DNA of 37,220 nt from an uncultured Chitinophagaceae bacterium (GTDB taxonomy: Bacteria > Bacteroidota > Bacteroidia > Chitinophagales > Chitinophagaceae): assembly GCA_938017685.1 (NCBI GenBank), contig CALIIL010000130.1, forward strand, positions 1 to 37,220. The letters run 5' to 3'. The position numbers and the translations under genes are program-made. Shown piece by piece: positions 31,534 through 37,220 of the stretch. Position 1 is the stretch's first letter. Each line of letters starts with the position of its first letter. Under the pieces are notes generated by a model. The model did not search any database. It was given only the letters and a program-made list of their open reading frames with translations, and was not told the DNA's origin.

Positions 31534-33306
31534 ATGAAAAATAAATTATCCTTTATAGCACTCGCTGTATCCTTGGTATTTATGCTTTGTATTAGTTTTT
31601 TCTTTTATCCCAAATGGGACCAAGGTCAAAGCGAGGCAACCATAGGTTGGGATGTATCTGGCTACTATTTTTACCTACCAGCTTTTTTCATTTATAACGA
31701 TTATAAAGAGCTCAACTGGAAGGATAGTATACTAACTAAGTATGAGCCTACACCAGAATTGCAGCAGGCTTTCAAGCACTCATCGGGCAATATGGTTATG
31801 AAGTACCCCATTGGACAGAGTATACTCATGTCACCATTTTTTGCAATTGGCCATACCATTGCTTTAAATAATAGTGCTTACGAAGCCGATGGTTTTTCTA
31901 GACCTTATCAATACAGTGTAGGTATTGGTATGTTGCTGTACTTGATTTTTGGTTTAATACTTTTTAGGCGTGTCATGCTGCATTTCTTTACAGATAAGAT
32001 TTCGGCCTTGCTTATTCTTGGTGTTATTTGGGGCAGTAATCATCTTAATTATGGTGCAATAGAACAAGCCCAATCGCATAATACACTTTTCTTTTTCTAC
32101 AGTTTATTATTATTCATTACACATTGTTATTATAAATCACCTAGTAAAGCCAAAGGCTTATTAATAGGACTGACAGTTGGGTTTATGACTATCGTTAGAC
32201 CGACCGAATTATTGAGCATACTCATTCCATTATTTTATGGTATTAGTAATATAAATAATATCCGAGAACGCTTTATACATTTTTCTAAAGAGTGGTCTCA
32301 CCTACTATCGGCAAGCTTGGGACTTGTATTGATGCTGTGCATTCAACTAATATATTGGAAGTTAGCTAGTGGCGATTGGGTCGTATATAGTTATGAAGAC
32401 CAAGGTTTTAGTTGGCTATCTCCGCACATCAAGGATTATTGTTTTAGCGCTCGATCGGGCTGGTTGCGCTATTGTCCATTTTTAATTCTTGCATTTGTTG
32501 GTTTGCCTTTTGTATATCAACAAAAAAAATCGTCTTGGCTCATCATAGCATTCATTTTATTATTTACATACGTTGTAACCTCTTGGGATGTGTGGTGGTT
32601 TGGCGGACGAGCCATGATACAATCTTATCCCGTACTGTTCATAAGCATTGGTGCCCTTTTTACTTATGTTTTAAGAAAAGGCTTTTTAATTAAAACCGCA
32701 ACCTTGGTATTCTGTCTTCTAAGTGTCTATCTTAATCTTTGGTATACCTATCAAGCTCATGCAGGGCAAATAAGTATCTACGATACATCAGATGCCTATT
32801 GGCGAAAAACAGTTGGGCGTTTTGAATCACCAAAAGAAGACTTCTTACTCATTGATAATAAGTATCAGCAGGGTAAAAATGTTACCATACTCGACACGAT
32901 TTTTAGTCAAGAGATACAAAGCTTAAAGGATAGTACTTTAGAAAAAATGAACTTTGTTCAATTGAATAAAGATGGCTTAAGAGAAAAGTGTATTAGACAT
33001 GCTTATAATAAAAATAATAAAGCAACACACATTAGATTAGAAGCTCTTGTAGAATTAGTGGACAAGGAATGGAACATTTGGAACATGCCCACAATGACTA
33101 TTGCGCTTAATAATAATAAGAATGAAGAGTTGTATGCTCACGGCATAAGACTTGGCCGTGTGCTTGACCCAAATAATAAAAAGTGGCTCTGGACAGACAT
33201 CCCTACTAACATAGATGCTGACAGCATTTTATTCAAAATGAATAATCAAAATAGTAATAGACCCATTAAAGTGTATGCTATGCGTGGGTATTATATTCAA
33301 GAATAA
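31534..33306 (+). CDS. Polytopic membrane protein, GT-C glycosyltransferase-like
   Basis: About 590 residues from ATG 31534 (a TTG directly before it is unnecessary). An N-terminal helix FIALAVSLVFMLCISFFF is followed by an outward loop with WDVSGYYFYLPAFFIYNDY and MVMKYPIGQSILMSPFFAIG. About ten more helices follow and a soluble C-terminal domain of about 160 residues. The acidic WD motif in loop 1 and the 'YPIGQSIL' element match the general GT-C plan and are seen in uncharacterised Bacteroidota membrane proteins. It is not obviously similar in sequence to the GT-C-like protein at 21.3-22.8 kb. Convergent with the MoxR gene, 10 nt apart, with no room for a terminator. Donor and acceptor unknown. 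Confidence 0.65.
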   Translation: MKNKLSFIALAVSLVFMLCISFFFYPKWDQGQSEATIGWDVSGYYFYLPAFFIYNDYKELNWKDSILTKYEPTPELQQAFKHSSGNMVMKYPIGQSILMSPFFAIGHTIALNNSAYEADGFSRPYQYSVGIGMLLYLIFGLILFRRVMLHFFTDKISALLILGVIWGSNHLNYGAIEQAQSHNTLFFFYSLLLFITHCYYKSPSKAKGLLIGLTVGFMTIVRPTELLSILIPLFYGISNINNIRERFIHFSKEWSHLLSASLGLVLMLCIQLIYWKLASGDWVVYSYEDQGFSWLSPHIKDYCFSARSGWLRYCPFLILAFVGLPFVYQQKKSSWLIIAFILLFTYVVTSWDVWWFGGRAMIQSYPVLFISIGALFTYVLRKGFLIKTATLVFCLLSVYLNLWYTYQAHAGQISIYDTSDAYWRKTVGRFESPKEDFLLIDNKYQQGKNVTILDTIFSQEIQSLKDSTLEKMNFVQLNKDGLREKCIRHAYNKNNKATHIRLEALVELVDKEWNIWNMPTMTIALNNNKNEELYAHGIRLGRVLDPNNKKWLWTDIPTNIDADSILFKMNNQNSNRPIKVYAMRGYYIQE

Positions 33307-33316
33307 AAACGAATGC

Positions 33317-34276
33317 TTACTTCGCTAATTCTTTAATCACGTCTTCAATAGAGTAACCTTCGGCCTCTGCCTTATAATTACGCACTACTCTATGTCTCAA
33401 TATGGCTAAGCTTACGGCTTGTACATCTTCAATATCTGGCGAGTATTTACCACGCAATAAAGCATGACACTTAGCGCCCAAAATCAAATTTTGCGAAGCA
33501 CGAGGACCCGCACCCCAAGAAATATAATTTCGTGCAAACTCTGAACCATGCTCGTTTGGTCTAGTCTTGTGAACGAGCTTCACTGCGTACTCCATCACAT
33601 TATCCGGCACTGGCACACGACGTACTAATTGCTGAAAATACAATATTTCCTCCCCGCTCAATACATGCTCCAAGCTTACTTTTCTATCAGAAGTCGTATT
33701 TTTTATTACTTGCAACTCTTCATCATAAGTAGGATAATCTAACCAAATATTAAACATAAAGCGATCCAGTTGCGCTTCTGGCAATGGATAAGTACCCTCT
33801 TGCTCAATCGGATTTTGCGTAGCTAATACAAAGAAAGGAGCTGGTAACTTATGCTCCACACCACTGACTGTAATGGTACGTTCTTGCATGGCTTCTAATA
33901 AAGCTGCTTGCGTTTTAGGAGGTGTACGATTTATCTCATCGGCCAATACAATGTTTGCAAAAAGCGGACCTTTCATAAACTTCATGTTGCGATTCTCATC
34001 CATAATTTCGGCACCGGTAATATCACTAGGCATCAAATCAGGGGTAAACTGTACACGCTTAAAATCTAAATCTAATACATCAGATATAGTTTGAACCAAT
34101 AAGGTTTTGGCCAAGCCCGGCACACCGACTAATAAGCTATGACCATTACAAAGAATAGAAATCAATACTTTTTCCACAACATCATCTTGACCTACAATTA
34201 CTTGGGCAATCGCTTTTCTAAGCTCTTCGTATTTTACTTTTAAAGCATCGGCTGCTTCTACATCTGACTTGTACAT
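33317..34276 (-). CDS. MoxR-type AAA+ ATPase
   Basis: Cytosolic AAA+ chaperone of the MoxR family, thought to help metal or cofactor insertion together with von Willebrand A-domain partners. 319 residues, normal. Walker A GVPGLAKT (51-58), Walker B LADEINR (D113, E114), sensor 1 in FVLATQNPIEQEGTYPLPEAQLDRF, and the C-terminal lid with ISWGAGPRASQNL. The usual downstream DUF58 and VWA partner genes are absent; the next gene is convergent. It lies 9 nt after a PPIase gene on the same strand, an arrangement known in Bacteroidota. Confidence 0.93.
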   Translation of the reverse strand: MYKSDVEAADALKVKYEELRKAIAQVIVGQDDVVEKVLISILCNGHSLLVGVPGLAKTLLVQTISDVLDLDFKRVQFTPDLMPSDITGAEIMDENRNMKFMKGPLFANIVLADEINRTPPKTQAALLEAMQERTITVSGVEHKLPAPFFVLATQNPIEQEGTYPLPEAQLDRFMFNIWLDYPTYDEELQVIKNTTSDRKVSLEHVLSGEEILYFQQLVRRVPVPDNVMEYAVKLVHKTRPNEHGSEFARNYISWGAGPRASQNLILGAKCHALLRGKYSPDIEDVQAVSLAILRHRVVRNYKAEAEGYSIEDVIKELAK

Positions 34277-34285
34277 AGTTCCTTA

Positions 34286-35632
34286 TTAATTTTTACTCAT
34301 CCATTTCTTAGCATTATCACAATCCTGATAATCCTTATCAATCATAATATAGAATGTAGGAATATGCTGTTCCAACCAAGTCATTAAATACTTGTTTTGT
34401 TTTTGGCTCAATGCTACTTGTTGTATTCTGTAATAATCTTCTTTTAAATTAGCCTTGTGCGGCTCAGTTCTAGACTTAAGATATAAGATTCTTACGGTCT
34501 TATCTCCTGTTTCAGTTACATACTCCTGAGGCTTGCTATACTGTCCTACTTCTAATTCTTGCACCGCAATAGCTGTTGCAGGGTCTAATTCATCTGTAGA
34601 TAATATGGTACTCCCTGTTTGTCGGCTAGCGACCATACCACCTGTAAGCTTACTTCTTTTATCTGATGAAAATTTGTCAACGGCTTTATTAAATGTAAGT
34701 TTTTTAGCCATTAACTCAGCCCTTAAACTATCACCAAGATCTACCGTTCTTTTTATATCTACAGAAGTAACTTGAGGTTTAATTAAGATATGACTGAGGC
34801 GAGCTTTCTGCCCTTGGCGACTAACCATTTTGATTATATGATACCCAAATTCTGTTTTTACAATGTCAGAAATTTCATCTTTCTGCAATCTAAAGGCTGC
34901 TGCTGCAAATTCTTTTACTAAACCAGAACGCTCTACCAAACCTAAATCACCTCCATTATTTCTAGTTCCTGGATCTTCAGAATAAATACCTGCTTGGGTG
35001 GCAAAATCAGCCACGCCCGTTTTTAAATCTTTACGAATATTCGCTAATTTTTCCTTGGCATAATTATCTACTTCTTTACTAATTCTTGGCGCCAAGATAA
35101 TCTGTCCAACCTCTACGGTTGATGGATAATAAGGTAAGCTATCGGTGGGGATAGTTTTATAAAAATCATTCACCTCTTGGGGTGTAATTTTTACAACAGA
35201 CATTATTTGCTGTTGCATACGCTCAGCTAATAATTGCTCTTTAAAGACCGGTCTATATTCATCTTTTAATTGATACACAGTTTTACCGCTTGTTGCTTCC
35301 AGTTTCTCTTCAGAACCATAGTATTGGACAAAATATCTAATTCTATTTTCAAGGGTTCCCTCTACTTCATCATCACTAACAATAATACTATCTCTATCAG
35401 CTTGCTCGGCTAATATTTTTTGCCCTAGTATTTGTTCTAGCACATCGCACTTGGCTGTAGCAGGGATATTAGGATTTTGTTGTTTGTAATCTATAAGCGC
35501 TAACTCAATCTCAGATTTAAGCACAATACGCTCACCTACTATAGCAACAATTTTGTCTAAATTTCCTGGCGTTTGAGCATCAACAGCTATAAACGAAATC
35601 AGGCAAAGGATTAATAATGAAATGTATCTCAT
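34286..35632 (-). CDS. SurA-like peptidylprolyl isomerase (two PpiC domains)
   Basis: Periplasmic chaperone or foldase for outer-membrane proteins. 448 residues: signal peptide ISLLILCLISFIAVDAQ, an N-terminal SurA-type helical domain (IVAIVGERIVLKSEIELAL through CDVLEQILGQKILAEQA), a first parvulin domain (VEVGQIILAP to FGYHIIKMVSRQG, with NNGGDLGLVERSGLV) and a second (ARLSHILIKPQVTS to ILYLKSRTE). Domain order and length match SurA of the Bacteroidota. It is 9 nt upstream of the MoxR gene. Whether it is the main SurA or a paralogue cannot be told here. Confidence 0.88.
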   Translation of the reverse strand: MRYISLLILCLISFIAVDAQTPGNLDKIVAIVGERIVLKSEIELALIDYKQQNPNIPATAKCDVLEQILGQKILAEQADRDSIIVSDDEVEGTLENRIRYFVQYYGSEEKLEATSGKTVYQLKDEYRPVFKEQLLAERMQQQIMSVVKITPQEVNDFYKTIPTDSLPYYPSTVEVGQIILAPRISKEVDNYAKEKLANIRKDLKTGVADFATQAGIYSEDPGTRNNGGDLGLVERSGLVKEFAAAAFRLQKDEISDIVKTEFGYHIIKMVSRQGQKARLSHILIKPQVTSVDIKRTVDLGDSLRAELMAKKLTFNKAVDKFSSDKRSKLTGGMVASRQTGSTILSTDELDPATAIAVQELEVGQYSKPQEYVTETGDKTVRILYLKSRTEPHKANLKEDYYRIQQVALSQKQNKYLMTWLEQHIPTFYIMIDKDYQDCDNAKKWMSKN

Positions 35633-35722
35633 AAATGCGTTGCAAAATACGAATTAATACGCGAGCATATGTCTATACCCAAAATCATTTAACATTACTT
35701 TTTAAAGGCGTTGAAGCAAGTA

Positions 35723-36409
35723 TTACTCAAACCAGACCGAAATATCCTCCAGCGGTTTTCGCTTAATATCTGGTACATAACAATCCGCTGCTACATGACC
35801 AACTGGAATAAGCAAGAATGGCTTTTCATTTTCAGGTCTATTCAACAATTTTGTAAGGAAGTTCATAGGGCTAGGCGTATGCGTTAATGCACCTAAACCT
35901 GCCTTATGTATAGCACTTAATAGAAAGCCACAAGCCAGCCCTACACTCTCTTGAACATAATAATTCTGGTGTTTTGAGCCATCCGCATCAAATTCATAGC
36001 TTCTTTTAAAAACAATGATTAAATATGGGGCAATTTCAAGAAAAGGCTTTTGCCAATCTGTACCCAAAGGTTCTAAGTCCTTTAACCAAGTATCACTCAT
36101 GCGGCCTCCATAACTCTTCTTCTCCTCTTCTTCAGCAGCCTCTCTAATTTGTTTTTTAATAGCTGGGTCAGCAATTACACAAAAAGTCCAAGGTTGTTTA
36201 TGCGCACCACTCGGCGCAGTAGAGGCGGCCAATAATATATTTTCAATTACATCCTTAGGAACTGGCTTATCTGAGAACTCACGGATGCTTCTGCGCTGGT
36301 CATACCATTGATAAAAATCACGTGCATGATCTTGCATATCGTTATCATTTAATTGCTCCTTGGTATAATGCGTATAAGGATGTCCGTCAATATTTTTTGT
36401 TGCCTCCAT
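35723..36409 (-). CDS. Nitroreductase family flavoprotein
   Basis: FMN-dependent NAD(P)H oxidoreductase of the nitroreductase superfamily, 228 residues. The FMN-phosphate motif is QRRSIREFSDKPVP, followed by LLAASTAPSGAHKQPWTF. The later YYVQESVGLACGFLLSAIHKAGLGALTHTPSP and the LIPVGHVAADC segment complete the fold. The extended N-terminus (HYTKEQLNDNDMQDHARDFYQWY) resembles the branch related to iodotyrosine deiodinase, but this is only a resemblance. A perfect TAGATTTG box lies 20 nt upstream. Monocistronic, divergent from the CAP-domain gene. Confidence 0.92.
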   Translation of the reverse strand: MEATKNIDGHPYTHYTKEQLNDNDMQDHARDFYQWYDQRRSIREFSDKPVPKDVIENILLAASTAPSGAHKQPWTFCVIADPAIKKQIREAAEEEEKKSYGGRMSDTWLKDLEPLGTDWQKPFLEIAPYLIIVFKRSYEFDADGSKHQNYYVQESVGLACGFLLSAIHKAGLGALTHTPSPMNFLTKLLNRPENEKPFLLIPVGHVAADCYVPDIKRKPLEDISVWFE

Positions 36410-36429
36410 AAAAATTTAACTATTTCATA

Positions 36430-36437
36430 CAAATCTA
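36430..36437 (-). promoter_or_regulatory. Nitroreductase promoter -7 box (TAGATTTG)
   Basis: Exact TAnnTTTG match on the minus strand, 20 nt before the ATG at 36409; the longest leader among the perfect boxes here. Confidence 0.55.
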
Positions 36438-36463
36438 AATCAGTAATTTACGTTCTGTAATAT

Positions 36464-37066
36464 ATGCGGCTATTTATTCCATTTTTTTTACTGTTTTGCG
36501 TGTCCAATTGTTGGGCGCAAACAAGCACAACCAAAATAATCATTAAGCGATCGGCTAAAGACTCTGCACGTATTATGTCTTTAACCAAAACAAGTCATAG
36601 CTGCCAGTACATGACCAAAAATGAAAAAGAAACCCTTCAATGGTTAAATATTGCACGCATGTACCCCAAGTGGTTTATTTATTTTAATAAGCTCACACCA
36701 TCGGCCGACAGTTTTAAAAACGGCTTGTACAATAAGCTTAAAACTATGCGACCGATTAAGGAAAAATTGTTACCGGACAGTGTCTTATGGAGCAGCGCAG
36801 TATGCCATGCCATATATACAGGTAAGACAGGATTTATTGGTCATGAACGTAAAGGTTCCAACTGTCCCAAAAAATACTCCTCAGAGTGTATTCATTATGG
36901 GATTAGCAGCCCTTAATCTATCATTCTTGCACTATTGATTGACCAAGGTGTATCCAGTCTCGGTCATAGAAAAATATGCTTAAACCCCAGACAAAAACGC
37001 GTAGGCATCAGCACAAAAAACCATAGAAGTAAATACCTGAAAACAACCGTATTAGATTTTAAATAA
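36464..37066 (+). pseudogene. CAP (SCP/PR-1)-domain secreted protein, interrupted by an in-frame TAA
   Basis: From ATG 36464 the frame encodes a signal peptide (LFIPFFLLFCVSNCWAQ) and a CAP-like domain: LQWLNIARMYPKWFIYFN, LWSSAVCHAIYTGKTGFIGH, and SECIHYGISSP. It then hits TAA at 36914-36916. The same frame continues without further stops for 49 codons to TAA 37064-37066 and reads SIILALLIDQGVSSLGHRK then ICLNPRQKRVGIST, which is just what a CAP domain needs next (the 'GHR..LNP..VG' strand). So a single codon, perhaps TTA or CAA originally, appears changed to a stop. Causes could be a true nonsense mutation, a sequencing error, or readthrough. Without the tail the domain lacks its final histidine-bearing segment. 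Confidence 0.8.
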
Positions 37067-37220
37067 ACCAGTTGAAGCTTCTAATTAGTCGGCCCTTAAA
37101 AACGTCTTATTTTTAGTGCTATAATTTTTAAATTAGTAAAATATATTCCTAAGGTGTACCTGTTAAAGCAGAAAACGATTTTTAAATAAAGCCCGAAAGT
37201 ATTCTTTAGGAGTTTACTCA

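Noticed and set aside
36651-36938. Plus-strand 95-codon frame overlapping the CAP gene
   Set aside because: Different frame from the CAP-domain gene, with no recognisable features; the CAP frame carries the conserved motifs before and after the stop.
37096-37218. Minus-strand open stretch at the right edge
   Set aside because: About 40 codons from the window edge to a TAA, lysine- and isoleucine-rich as expected of AT-rich DNA; no motif lets me call it the end of a gene.
1-37220. CRISPR array, insertion sequence or rRNA operon
   Set aside because: No regularly spaced repeats, no transposase motifs and no rRNA-like sequence seen on either strand.

Overview
This window looks like an ordinary chromosomal stretch of a low-GC member of the Bacteroidota. 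Four kinds of evidence support that. Secreted proteins carry type IX secretion (T9SS) C-terminal sorting domains of both the 'SPNGDGxND' gliding type and the 'YPNP' type. Many start codons are preceded within 3-20 nt by the Bacteroidota promoter element TAnnTTTG, and Shine-Dalgarno sequences are scarce. The gene content is typical of the phylum (HmuY-like lipoprotein, DUF4105 protein, MoxR/PPIase pair, fused gamma-alpha 2-oxoacid oxidoreductase). REP-like palindromes of a style common in the phylum are scattered between genes. I cannot name the genus. There is no phage, plasmid, transposase or CRISPR array.

Layout, left to right. A partial MarC membrane protein (minus strand) and gltX (minus) face a plus-strand run: M28 peptidase, polysaccharide deacetylase, TatD nuclease, and a phosphodiester-glycosidase-like lipoprotein (2.3-5.4 kb). 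From 5.5 to 7.0 kb lies a more accessory patch: an unrecognised two-helix membrane protein, a tiny promoter + 13-codon ORF + hairpin unit, tRNA-Ser(GGA) on the opposite strand, and a degraded intergenic repeat. Then come guaB, a DUF4105 membrane protein, an alpha/beta hydrolase overlapping it, a large T9SS-sorted PKD protein, an SDR oxidoreductase, a tandem rhodanese, korA without its usual korB partner, and two tandem OmpA-like lipoproteins (7.0-16.8 kb). A cysteine desulfurase and an HmuY-like lipoprotein lie on the minus strand, followed by tRNA-Cys(GCA).

From 19.2 to 21.3 kb a nucleoside phosphorylase, dapF and a NUDIX hydrolase form a tightly coupled plus-strand operon. A GT-C-like membrane protein and hppD are on the minus strand. 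Between hppD (tyrosine breakdown) and hmgA (the next-but-one step, 30.3-31.5 kb) sits a block with a YjbR-like gene, three consecutive secreted proteins (873, 569 and 277 aa) and an L,D-transpeptidase. The right end holds a second polytopic GT-C-like protein, a PPIase-MoxR pair, a nitroreductase, and a CAP-domain gene interrupted by an in-frame TAA. The last 154 bases (37067-37220) hold nothing I can assign.

The genes are mainly housekeeping and envelope functions: translation (gltX, two tRNAs), nucleotide, lysine/peptidoglycan and Fe-S metabolism (guaB, nucleoside phosphorylase, dapF, cysteine desulfurase), aromatic amino acid catabolism (hppD, hmgA), and surface or secreted proteins. I did not find a clearly new multi-gene system. 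The best leads are the micro-transcription unit at 6471-6597, the recurring promoter layout that implies near-leaderless mRNAs, the interrupted CAP gene, and palindromes in informative positions (9630-9647, 18974-18990, 24015-24047).
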